From NCBI GenBank assembly GCA_029556005.1, contig JAKQGT010000047.1, positions 1 to 6,266 of the forward strand: a stretch of 6,266 bases of DNA, written 5' to 3'. This document shows positions 1-6,197 of this stretch, piece by piece. This DNA comes from Chlamydiota bacterium (GTDB lineage: Bacteria; Chlamydiota; Chlamydiia; Chlamydiales; Simkaniaceae). Position 1 is the stretch's first letter, and the number at the start of each line of letters is the position of its first letter. The notes beneath the pieces are model-generated. The model was not told where the DNA came from. It saw only the letters and a list, made by a program, of their open reading frames with translations, and did not search any database. A program made the translations under genes and the position numbers.

Positions 1-1304
1 AAGGCTCCCAGATACTTGACAGAATCACTCTTTTTCCAAAGATCGATCAGCGCTAAAGGAAGGTTATTAAAATTTAGATCAAATTTTGGATAGGCGCGCA
101 TTTTATCTAGGGGATTTTGGATGGTAGCTGTCCCTTTGAACTGCGCCTCAGAAGGGGAAGTATGACTTAAAGCACCGTTAAAAGTGACATCCAACAACGC
201 TTCTAGTTTGTTTGTATGAAAATCACTACTCAGATCACTCACTAAAATATCTTGCTGGATCTCCTCTAAGAATACACGTCCTCCTGTAAAACGGATATTT
301 CCCGTTGCTGCCAGTTCCCTCCACGCAAGCTTATGATCCTTGAGAGGGATAGAAACTACTGTCAGCCATATTTCTACCTGCGCATCACTTTTGAGCGGGA
401 CCTTTTCCATGAAAACATTCCCAATGAGAGGCTTGATCGTCCAAGCGATCCGTCCTTCATTGACAAGAGTGAGCAGCGCATTTTGATAAGAGGTGCTTAG
501 GTTCACAAGAAGGCGAGGGGAACGGACAGTTAAAACCATACTTTGACCCGCTTGATCAGGAAGTACCCTTAAAGATAAATTCAATGTGTCCCCCAAAGCA
601 GCCAGTAGCATCCCTGCATGCTTCGGATTTAGGGTGCCCAACACTTGATCTAAGCCCCAAACAGGGAAATTGTTAATTTGTGCCTCGCCTTCAATCCAGC
701 TGTTGGTCTTAACATGAATATTAAAGTCTCCTGAGAGGGCATTTTGCTCCGTTTTTCCTTGAGCTATCACAGTGTAAGAAGAGGAGTTTTTAGGCGTATC
801 GAATTCTAAATGGACCTCTTGCACAGAAACCAAGGTTCTTCCATTATCTAGGGTTTCTATTTTTCCCTTTTCAACAATGAGCTTTCCACTATAGTTCGAC
901 CAGACTTTCCCTAACTTTTCTTTTTCTTTAGCGACTCGTTTCTGTGTTTCGGGTTTAACAGATGGACCTTTAGCTTGGATTGTAATCGTAGGGGATTTGA
1001 GTTTCGTTTCTCCTGTATCTCCACTTCTAAATAGGAGATTCCAAAAAGAGCAAGTCGATGTAAGTTGATTAAACGTTACCTTGAGCCCTTTTCCATCATC
1101 TAGTGTAAAAGCATCCACTTGTTGGATACCAAACCAACTCAAATCTAGATCTTCAATAGCTATCTTAGTGTGGGTTGCCTTTTCTATTTTTCCAATAATA
1201 AAGCGTTTTCCGGCATCGGTGGAAAGAAGGGTAGGCACTAGGGCGACTAAAATGAGAAAAACACCTAACAAGGTGCCGACAATACTCAAGATCCATTTTT
1301 TCAT
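1..1304 (-). CDS. AsmA/TamB-like membrane-anchored envelope protein (C-terminus beyond window)
   Basis: An open frame runs leftward from an ATG at 1304 through 434 codons without a stop and leaves the window, so only the N-terminal part is present. Residues 1-3 (MKK) are followed by one hydrophobic helix (about 4-27) that would anchor the protein in the inner membrane with the rest in the periplasm. Residues 29-92 (STDAGKRFIIGKIEKATHTK, then a DLSWFGIQ motif) match the usual N-terminal pattern of AsmA/TamB/DUF748-type proteins; a long beta-rich repetitive region follows. Known members are implicated in lipid transport to, or assembly of, the outer membrane; that role here is inferred from the family. 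The ATG overlaps the TGA of the upstream Nudix gene (ATGA), so it is the last visible gene of a coupled operon. The coding frame is clear; the family call is by pattern only. Confidence 0.8.
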   Translation of the reverse strand, partial: MKKWILSIVGTLLGVFLILVALVPTLLSTDAGKRFIIGKIEKATHTKIAIEDLDLSWFGIQQVDAFTLDDGKGLKVTFNQLTSTCSFWNLLFRSGDTGETKLKSPTITIQAKGPSVKPETQKRVAKEKEKLGKVWSNYSGKLIVEKGKIETLDNGRTLVSVQEVHLEFDTPKNSSSYTVIAQGKTEQNALSGDFNIHVKTNSWIEGEAQINNFPVWGLDQVLGTLNPKHAGMLLAALGDTLNLSLRVLPDQAGQSMVLTVRSPRLLVNLSTSYQNALLTLVNEGRIAWTIKPLIGNVFMEKVPLKSDAQVEIWLTVVSIPLKDHKLAWRELAATGNIRFTGGRVFLEEIQQDILVSDLSSDFHTNKLEALLDVTFNGALSHTSPSEAQFKGTATIQNPLDKMRAYPKFDLNFNNLPLALIDLWKKSDSVKYLGA

Positions 1305-1861
1305 TTATTTACCCACTGGTTGTACCATAAAAGGCCTGCTACTGTTTTGGCATCAATAATTTTTCCCTGATGGATCATTTCTAGAGCCTGGTTTAAAGGG
1401 ATTTCTAAAAGGTCTATTTCCTCAGAATCATCTCCGACTAAGGGATCATAACTTAGCCCCCTTGCAAGATATAAGTAGAGATATTCTGAAAAAACCCCCG
1501 GTGCCGAATAAAACCCTCCTAGAGGTGTGATTTCACTGGCTTTGAACCCAGTTTCCTCTCTGAGTTCTCGATCGGCACAAACCTGAGGATCTTCCCCTTT
1601 TTCCAACGTGCCGGCTGGGAGTTCAATAAGGATTTGATTCGCTGCGCGACGCCATTGTTTGACAAGGATAAGATGTCCTGCATCATTCACAGGAATCAAT
1701 GCAACAGCTCCAGGATGGAGAATAAGATCAAAGGTTTTCGTGAGATGATTCTCATAATAGATCTGATCACGTACCACTTTAAAGAGTTTTCCCTGATGGA
1801 TTTCTATACGCTTGACCTGAGCATTTTTTTCTAGATGGGCTCGCGTTTCTGACTTACTCAC
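1301..1861 (-). CDS. Nudix hydrolase, ADP-ribose pyrophosphatase type (NudF-like)
   Basis: A 186-residue cytosolic enzyme expected to split ADP-ribose into AMP and ribose 5-phosphate. The full Nudix box is present at residues 84-106: G84, E90, R98-E99-L100, R101-E102-E103 and G105, fitting GX5EX7REUXEEXGU. Upstream, residues 68-83 (KQWRRAANQILIELPA) match the segment typical of ADP-ribose pyrophosphatases. A proline (P121, in SAPGVFSE) lies 16 residues after the box's last glycine, the position that marks the ADP-ribose subgroup. Length is normal for the family. The start is GTG at 1861, which directly follows an in-frame TAA, so no earlier start exists; the Shine-Dalgarno match is poor. It overlaps the upstream gene by 8 bases and the downstream gene by 4, suggesting translational coupling. 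Substrate is inferred from motifs; other nucleoside diphosphate sugars are possible. Confidence 0.93.
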   Translation of the reverse strand: MSKSETRAHLEKNAQVKRIEIHQGKLFKVVRDQIYYENHLTKTFDLILHPGAVALIPVNDAGHLILVKQWRRAANQILIELPAGTLEKGEDPQVCADRELREETGFKASEITPLGGFYSAPGVFSEYLYLYLARGLSYDPLVGDDSEEIDLLEIPLNQALEMIHQGKIIDAKTVAGLLWYNQWVNK

Positions 1862-2588
1862 TTTTTAGTTCACTCGGTGAAAGGGGTTGATAATCTTTAT
1901 GATAGGGAGAAATTTTCCCTTCTCCATGAATACGATCTTCGATGGTGCGAGGGGATCCTACATAATGCACATGCCCATATCCGGTAATATTCACTTTTAA
2001 TGTCTCTTTCACATGCACATAAGCTGTTCCTACTCCTTCGATGAGTACATTTCCATTAACAGCTTCTAAGTCTTGGCTTTCGAAAGCCCCTGATCTCTTG
2101 ATATAAATCATCTCTTCTTTCACTTTTCCTTTTAAGACTGTGCGCCCTCCTCCTTCTAAATATACAGCCAATCGGTCAAAGTCAATGTTTCCTTCTACAA
2201 GGGCTGCACCGGGAACATTGATATGGATCAAAAGGGTTTCTCCCTTTAACCGATCAATATCAAGAGAGACACTTCCAGTGACGAAAATCTTCTTAAGATC
2301 TTTTACTATGAGTTCCCCTTCGATGTAATCGGAAACACTCATATATAAGAAGGGGTCTTTAGTCTTTACCGAGAGAATGCCTTGTTGAAAGTGAATGTCG
2401 GTATTATTTAACTGACGCTCAGTTCCTTTGATTGTGAACGTATTTTTATCTCCCTGTTTGATCTCAATATGCCCTGTTCCTTGATAACTAAACCCGTCTA
2501 AATAGTCATAGTTATACGTCCGATTCAAATCTTGAGCAAAGGATTGGATAGAAAGGAGATAAAAAATGAAACAGAGACATAAACGCAT
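1854..2588 (-). CDS. Exported DUF2807 (GIN domain) beta-helix protein
   Basis: A 244-residue protein with a signal peptide (MRLCLCFIFYLLSIQSFA, likely cleaved before QD) and a mature part made of short beta repeats rich in glycine. Repeats such as IKGTERQ, VTGSVSLDI, LEGGGRTVL, IEGVGTAYVHV, ITGYGHVHYVG and IHGEGKISPY fit the DUF2807/GIN fold, a right-handed beta-helix often called an autotransporter-adhesin-like head domain. It probably sits in the periplasm or on the outer membrane; no ligand or exact function can be assigned. ATG at 2588 is preferred because it begins directly at the signal peptide. An in-frame TTG at 2600 would add MVSK. Neither has a strong Shine-Dalgarno sequence. It is the first gene of an operon with the Nudix and AsmA-like genes and lies behind a TTGAAA-17-TACAGT promoter. 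The stop lies inside the Nudix start region. Confidence 0.85.
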   Translation of the reverse strand: MRLCLCFIFYLLSIQSFAQDLNRTYNYDYLDGFSYQGTGHIEIKQGDKNTFTIKGTERQLNNTDIHFQQGILSVKTKDPFLYMSVSDYIEGELIVKDLKKIFVTGSVSLDIDRLKGETLLIHINVPGAALVEGNIDFDRLAVYLEGGGRTVLKGKVKEEMIYIKRSGAFESQDLEAVNGNVLIEGVGTAYVHVKETLKVNITGYGHVHYVGSPRTIEDRIHGEGKISPYHKDYQPLSPSELKSE

Positions 2589-2624
2589 TTTCGAAACCAA
2601 CTTTTGAAGTTGTTTGAGTATACG

Positions 2625-2652
2625 TTTCCACTGTAGGACCCTTTGTTATAAA
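2625..2652 (+). promoter_or_regulatory. Candidate promoter of the adenylate cyclase gene
   Basis: TTTCCA (2625-2630) is separated by 16 bases from TATAAA (2647-2652), 4 of 6 and 5 of 6 matches to the consensus. A start near 2659 would give a leader of about 50 bases with the AGGAG ribosome site at 2699-2703. It overlaps the opposite-strand promoter almost completely, so the two could compete. The -35 is weak, so the call is tentative. Confidence 0.35.
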
Positions 2653-2658
2653 TTTCAA
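2630..2658 (-). promoter_or_regulatory. Candidate sigma-70-type promoter of the DUF2807-Nudix-AsmA operon
   Basis: On the minus strand TTGAAA (2653-2658) is followed after exactly 17 bases by TACAGT (2630-2635). The -35 matches TTGACA at 5 of 6 positions and the -10 matches TATAAT at 4 of 6. Transcription would start near 2623, leaving a leader of about 35 bases before the ATG at 2588. The same -35 hexamer occurs before the minus gene at 5337. Confidence 0.5.
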
Positions 2659-2709
2659 TACCCTTGAAGAAAATAGGTGGGGCGCATAAGGTGAGGGCAG
2701 GAGCGGGGA

Positions 2710-4221
2710 ATGAAGTTTCGTACGAAATTATTCTACTCATTTATTTCTCTGGGGCTTATGAGCACCTTACTGGCACTCTTCATTATCTATGGAGAAGCCT
2801 CCCGACTCATCTTTGAAGAGATTCGGAGTAAAATCCTTTCGCTCGTTGTTAACTCCGAACAACTGATTAATTCCGCTGATGTTCAAGCTTTTATCGATAG
2901 TGGAGGAGATACCCAGTCCTCAGCTTACCAAAAAATCAATGGAGAACTGATCAATATCCGAGACTTCACCAGAAGGTCTGATATCTATGTGGAGTATGTG
3001 TATTTATTAGGACAATACCCCGAATCCAATCACTATTTTTTTATTCTCGATCTAGATGCCAGTGGGACAAAAGGAAAGACCCACTTTGGAGAAGCCTATC
3101 CTACCCGCTTAGAGATGAAGGGAGATATTGTTACCCCTTTTGTCACTACCCATATCTATTCGGATGAGTGGGGTACATGGCTCACAGGCTATGCACCTAT
3201 CTACAATCAAGAGGGTAAACGCATTGCCCTCTTAGGCATAGATGTTCGCACGAAAGAGATTTATTTGGAGCTGGAAAAACTCTTGCTCTATGGTCTTGTC
3301 GCCTTTGCCATTTCTATCGGTGTGGCAGTGGTTTTTGCCTATTTTCTTTCTAAACTTGTTTCCTCTTCCCTCTCTGTTCTTTGTGATACCGTAAAATGCA
3401 TTGGTAAAGGGGATTTTTCTTGTCGCTCTCCGCTTCATACCCGTGATGAGTTTAACGAACTTTCCATTGCAATTAATACGATGGCCAAAGGGTTAGAAGA
3501 GAGAGAGCGTCTTAAAATGGGGTTTGCCCGCTATGTCTCTCAATACGCTTTAGAAGAGCTTTTAAAGCTCGATCAACCCATCACCCTTCAAGGGGAACGG
3601 AAAAAAGTCACCATGCTTTTTTCTGATATTCGCCATTTCACCAGTATGGCCGAAGAGCTCCCCCCAGAAGAAGTCCTCAAAATTCTCAATGAATACTTCG
3701 AAGAGATGATCGAAGTGATCTTTAATTATGGGGGAACCCTAGATAAATTTATTGGAGATGGGATGATGGTGGAGTTTGGAGCTCCTCTTGAAGATAAACT
3801 GCAAGAGTTGCATGCCGTACTCGCCGGTGTTCATATGCAGCTCCATCTTGAAAAACTTAACGATAAGTGGGAGAAAGAGGGAAAGCCTCGCTTAGAAATG
3901 GGAGTTGGGATTCATACCGGACTCGCAGTCCTAGGAAACATTGGATCCGATAGACGTATGGAATACACCGCAATTGGAGATACGGTCAATGTGGCCTCTC
4001 GTTTAGAACGTTTCACCAAGAAAATTGAAAAACCTATTATTATCTCCAAAAGCGTCTATGAGAAGGTGAAAGATCACTTTATTTTCGAGGACTTAAAAGA
4101 GATCCAAATCCCTGGTAGAAAAGGGTTCATCCAAGCATACTCCCTTGACCCCCACACCCAAAAGGATCTTCACCAACTCGAACTGATTCAGGATCAGCAC
4201 CGCCTAGAAGAAGAAAAATAG
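2710..4221 (+). CDS. Receptor-type class IIIb adenylate cyclase (Cache-like sensor, HAMP, cyclase domain)
   Basis: A 503-residue inner-membrane enzyme expected to make cAMP from ATP. Order of parts: TM1 (about 7-28); a periplasmic Cache-like sensor (29-190) ending in the typical WLTGYAPIYNQEGKRIALLGIDV stretch; TM2 (about 192-214); a HAMP linker (about 215-268, with DEFNELSIAINTM); and the catalytic domain (about 290-480). All six catalytic positions are visible: metal-binding D306 (LFSDIRHFT) and D350 (KFIGDGMM), adenine-selecting K346 and T420 (EYTAIGDT), and transition-state N427 and R431 (NVASR). The lysine/threonine pair indicates ATP rather than GTP, and the threonine in place of aspartate places it in class IIIb, whose studied members respond to bicarbonate. 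The start is supported by AGGAG six bases upstream. The usual HAMP proline is replaced by serine. A charged tail of about 24 residues follows the catalytic domain. The sensed ligand is unknown. Confidence 0.95.
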   Translation: MKFRTKLFYSFISLGLMSTLLALFIIYGEASRLIFEEIRSKILSLVVNSEQLINSADVQAFIDSGGDTQSSAYQKINGELINIRDFTRRSDIYVEYVYLLGQYPESNHYFFILDLDASGTKGKTHFGEAYPTRLEMKGDIVTPFVTTHIYSDEWGTWLTGYAPIYNQEGKRIALLGIDVRTKEIYLELEKLLLYGLVAFAISIGVAVVFAYFLSKLVSSSLSVLCDTVKCIGKGDFSCRSPLHTRDEFNELSIAINTMAKGLEERERLKMGFARYVSQYALEELLKLDQPITLQGERKKVTMLFSDIRHFTSMAEELPPEEVLKILNEYFEEMIEVIFNYGGTLDKFIGDGMMVEFGAPLEDKLQELHAVLAGVHMQLHLEKLNDKWEKEGKPRLEMGVGIHTGLAVLGNIGSDRRMEYTAIGDTVNVASRLERFTKKIEKPIIISKSVYEKVKDHFIFEDLKEIQIPGRKGFIQAYSLDPHTQKDLHQLELIQDQHRLEEEK

Positions 4222-4259
4222 CTTGCCAAGCAACCCTGCCTTTCACTATTAGAACAATT

Positions 4260-4730
4260 ATGAAACAACAAACAACCCGCACCATTATTAGAATTTCAAA
4301 CTTCGGCTATATCGCTGCCTGCGTTGTCCTCTACCTCATCGCCTTTTGCATCCTCATTTCTGCTGTTTGGGGAATTATTGCAGATATGCGCTCAGGGGAA
4401 TATACCGTTTACAAGCTCTTAGATGAAGTCGGGCTCATCGTTTTCTCCATGGCCGTTATCGATGTGGGCAAATACCTGATGCTCGAAGAGGTCATGCGTA
4501 AGGGGGGACATGAAAAACCCCCTCAAGAGTCTCGGAAAACACTCACTAAATTCGCGATTATCATCGCCTCAGCCCTATCCCTAGAAGGTCTTGTCTTAAC
4601 GATCGAAGTTGCCAAACAGGATGTCACGAAAATTCTTTACCCTGTTAGCGTTCTCTTAACATCCACATTCTATATTATTGGAATTGGGATTTACCAGAAG
4701 CTAAATGCTGCTGCAGAAGAGAAGAAGTAG
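4260..4730 (+). CDS. Four-helix membrane protein of unknown function
   Basis: I do not recognise this 156-residue protein. It has four likely membrane helices at about 16-40, 52-74, 95-117 and 124-146, short loops and a lysine/glutamate-rich C-terminus (AAAEEKK). Acidic residues sit in or beside the helices (D55, E56 and D68 around helix 2; E109 and E115 in helix 3), with conserved-looking basic caps. Size and topology recall the PsiE-like group, but the residue match is not good enough to name it. It starts 38 bases after the cyclase stop on the same strand, with no promoter or terminator visible between them, so co-transcription is likely; whether it works with the cyclase is inference. The start lacks a clear Shine-Dalgarno site. 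The last 56 coding bases overlap the 3' end of the opposite-strand gene. Confidence 0.8.
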   Translation: MKQQTTRTIIRISNFGYIAACVVLYLIAFCILISAVWGIIADMRSGEYTVYKLLDEVGLIVFSMAVIDVGKYLMLEEVMRKGGHEKPPQESRKTLTKFAIIIASALSLEGLVLTIEVAKQDVTKILYPVSVLLTSTFYIIGIGIYQKLNAAAEEKK

Positions 4731-5337
4731 TAGTCTCGTTTTGCTCTTCCGGTTCAAAAGACTCCACAAAATTACAGAGTTCATCGCGGACCCCTTCTCG
4801 CTCATTCAATGGATAGGTCACTTCCACCTTATAGAGAGTATTCCCCACTAAGACTAATGTCCCAGCTGTCTCCACCTCTTTCGTATAATGCTCATAATCC
4901 AGGGCAGGGTAGTTTTTAAAAGTGTTCGAGTCTTTTCCGACGAGCTCTACCTTACCCAGCTCTCTCATAATCAGCTTCAAAGCTCCATTAAGGATGAGGT
5001 TATCCCCCCATTTCAAAAAGGTATCGGGTAGGGTCATATAGCTTACAGAAAACAGGCGCCCACTATCCGTAATGCACTGATATTCATGATATTTTAAAGA
5101 TCCCTCTTCTCCGGGGATAGGGAAGTCCTTAGAAATAGCTTTCGGTCTCAGAGGAAAAGAAGCGGTGAAACTTTCCCCTTTAGGCTTAAAAGAAATCCAC
5201 TTATCAAAGCTGATTCCCTGATGAGCCATCTGATGGAAATTAAAGGCTAGATGTCTACCCTTTAGAGAATGTGAGTATAAAAAATAACTTCCGATCCCCA
5301 CAAATACAGCTAAAGTAATAAAAATAATCTTTTTCAT
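4675..5337 (-). CDS. Membrane-anchored or exported protein of unknown function
   Basis: A 220-residue protein beginning with MKK and a hydrophobic segment (4-21) that is either an uncleaved anchor or a signal peptide; no lipobox cysteine is present. The body (about 46-195) opens with WISFKPKGESFTASFPLRPKAI, the 'W..F.P.ggeF.v.fP..P' pattern seen in many uncharacterised periplasmic proteins. It continues as alternating strands and helices and ends at a cysteine-bearing NFVESFEPEE. Residues after about 198 (ETTTSSLLQQHLASGKSQFQ) are polar and look like an unconserved extension; this tail is the part that overlaps the convergent four-helix gene. The ATG at 5337 lies about 29 bases after the predicted start of a near-consensus promoter. 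Shine-Dalgarno is weak. No enzymatic motif is seen, so no function is proposed. Confidence 0.85.
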   Translation of the reverse strand: MKKIIFITLAVFVGIGSYFLYSHSLKGRHLAFNFHQMAHQGISFDKWISFKPKGESFTASFPLRPKAISKDFPIPGEEGSLKYHEYQCITDSGRLFSVSYMTLPDTFLKWGDNLILNGALKLIMRELGKVELVGKDSNTFKNYPALDYEHYTKEVETAGTLVLVGNTLYKVEVTYPLNEREGVRDELCNFVESFEPEEQNETTTSSLLQQHLASGKSQFQ

Positions 5338-5372
5338 CTTTGCTTATATCCCTGTTTCAAAATTTTTTGAAT

Positions 5373-5401
5373 ATTATAGGGAAATAACACTTACTTTTCA
5401 A
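5373..5401 (-). promoter_or_regulatory. Strong sigma-70-type promoter of the 220-residue protein gene
   Basis: On the minus strand TTGAAA (5396-5401) is followed after exactly 17 bases by a perfect TATAAT (5373-5378). Transcription should start near 5366, giving a leader of about 29 bases before the ATG at 5337. It is the closest match to consensus in the window. The bases from 5402 to 5452, between it and the long inverted repeat, are AT-rich and hold nothing else I can identify. Confidence 0.75.
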
Positions 5402-5452
5402 CTAAACAGATGTTTAATATTACAACTAATTTGATTGCGTTTTAGTGCTTGT

Positions 5453-5619
5453 TAGAACTTATCCCACTAATCCATTTAAGGGGATTTTTTTAGATTTTTC
5501 TTGAAGATTTTTTTCCTTCATTTTGAGGACATTGTCCAATAGACAAGGCCTCAAAATGAAGGGGAAAATCAGCAGAAAAGGCAAAAAATACTGGAAATGG
5601 ATTAGTGGGATAGGTTCTA
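5453..5619. repeat. Long nested inverted repeat, MITE-like, bounded by TA
   Basis: The left arm 5454-5477 and right arm 5595-5618 are complementary over 24 positions, with a single T-G exception at 5459/5613; the shared core reads ATCCCACTAATCCATTT. The outer ends fall on TA (5453-5454 and 5618-5619), compatible with a TA target duplication, though TA is self-complementary and so proves little. The interior is also roughly palindromic: T-rich left half (5485-5514) faces A-rich right half (5565-5588), with a perfect 14-bp pair at 5515-5528/5549-5562 and a small apical hairpin. The whole element can fold into one hairpin of about 167 bases. It carries no open reading frame. Likely readings are a non-autonomous transposable element (family unassigned) or a structured RNA or leader; a plain terminator is unlikely since no U-tract follows the stem. 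Confidence 0.85.
5515..5562. repeat. Perfect 14-bp inner inverted repeat with apical hairpin
   Basis: CCTTCATTTTGAGG (5515-5528) and CCTCAAAATGAAGG (5549-5562) are exact inverse copies. Between them TTGTC (5532-5536) and GACAA (5542-5546) pair around the loop CAATA. This forms the tip of the long hairpin described separately and could also act alone as an operator or RNA stem. Confidence 0.85.
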
Positions 5620-5626
5620 TTAACCC

Positions 5627-5656
5627 TTGATTTTCAGTAAAATTTCCTCGGATTAA
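5627..5656 (+). promoter_or_regulatory. Weak candidate promoter of the 167-residue protein gene
   Basis: TTGATT (5627-5632) is followed after 18 bases by GATTAA (5651-5656), 4 of 6 and 3 of 6 consensus matches, just right of the long inverted repeat. A TAAAAT (5638-5643) is a better -10, but its -35 would be TTCTAT (5615-5620) at the repeat's right end. Another -10-like TTTAAT lies at 5413-5418, left of the repeat, and would put the repeat into the leader. None is convincing. Confidence 0.22.
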
Positions 5657-5681
5657 AAATTTTAACAGGAGATTTAAGGGA

Positions 5682-6185
5682 ATGGCACAATCCGTACAAC
5701 CTCTTTCTGGGGTAGATCAAGCTATGCAGCATTTACTTGAGACTTATCACAGATTGACAAGAGAAGTAAAACAGCATCTTTTGGACCTAACAATCGATGG
5801 AGCTAATCGAAAAGATATCGTTTCAGCAATCGATGAAAAAGTGAATACCCTTGCAAAGGTATATAAAGAACTCTACTCTAGAGCAAGGCCTTTTGATCTT
5901 TTCCTCGAGACAATCTTTGAACAAGGGAGCGACAAAAATGCAGCCTACCGCGTCATCATGCTCATGAGTATGATGGAAAATCAACAGCTTCCCTCTGAAA
6001 ACATGTATCTATTTAGAGCGATTGCTTATCTCATTTACGGAAATACGACTGAAGCCGATCGTCTCATTCAAGAAAAGGGATTGCAAAACATCGTAGCCCG
6101 TTATCCTTGCTTTAATGCGACACTTCAAGCAAATCTTGAGCGGGTCCGAGTTAGGTGCGAGGAGCTTCAGAAAACAACCGCTTGA
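5682..6185 (+). CDS. All-helical cytosolic protein of unknown function
   Basis: I do not recognise this 167-residue protein. It has no signal peptide and no membrane helix, and reads as alpha-helical throughout. The N-terminal half (12-70) contains amphipathic helices of coiled-coil character. A methionine-rich stretch (VIMLMSMMENQQLP, 91-104) comes next. The C-terminal half (108-160) resembles a pair of TPR-like helices (LFRAIAYLIYGNTTEADRLI) and ends in a charged helix. Cysteines are at 143 and 159. AGGAG at 5667-5671, ten bases before the ATG, supports the start, and AAGGGA directly abuts it. It is a single gene here, divergent from the 220-residue gene and separated from it by the long inverted repeat; a terminator-like hairpin follows. 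A small adaptor or secretion-chaperone-like role would fit its size and helicity, but nothing in the sequence shows this. Confidence 0.85.
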   Translation: MAQSVQPLSGVDQAMQHLLETYHRLTREVKQHLLDLTIDGANRKDIVSAIDEKVNTLAKVYKELYSRARPFDLFLETIFEQGSDKNAAYRVIMLMSMMENQQLPSENMYLFRAIAYLIYGNTTEADRLIQEKGLQNIVARYPCFNATLQANLERVRVRCEELQKTTA

Positions 6186-6197
6186 ATGTGGCGCAGA

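Noticed and set aside
1081..1359. Plus-strand open frame of 92 codons
   Set aside because: It lies antisense to the AsmA-like frame and the 3' end of the Nudix gene, has no family-like pattern, and the minus-strand proteins are well supported.
1634..1834. Plus-strand open frame of 66 codons
   Set aside because: It is antisense to the Nudix box region, whose protein motif is unmistakable.
2140..2328. Plus-strand open frame of 62 codons
   Set aside because: It is antisense to the GIN-domain gene; composition is that of a shadow frame.
2525..2740. Minus-strand open frame of 71 codons spanning the divergent control region
   Set aside because: It overlaps the signal peptide coding region of the GIN-domain gene in another frame and the start of the cyclase gene; no ribosome site or recognisable pattern.
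3232..3438. Minus-strand open frame of 68 codons
   Set aside because: It is antisense to the second membrane helix and HAMP region of the cyclase.
2710..4221. Guanylate or diguanylate cyclase
   Set aside because: K346 and T420 are the adenine-selecting residues of adenylate cyclases, and no GGDEF motif is present.
5453..5619. Rho-independent bidirectional terminator
   Set aside because: It lies between divergent, not convergent, genes, the stem is far too long, and T-runs are inside the stem rather than after it.
5453..5619. Assignment to a named IS family
   Set aside because: TA boundaries and termini alone are not enough; I do not recognise the 24-bp end sequence and no transposase is in the window.
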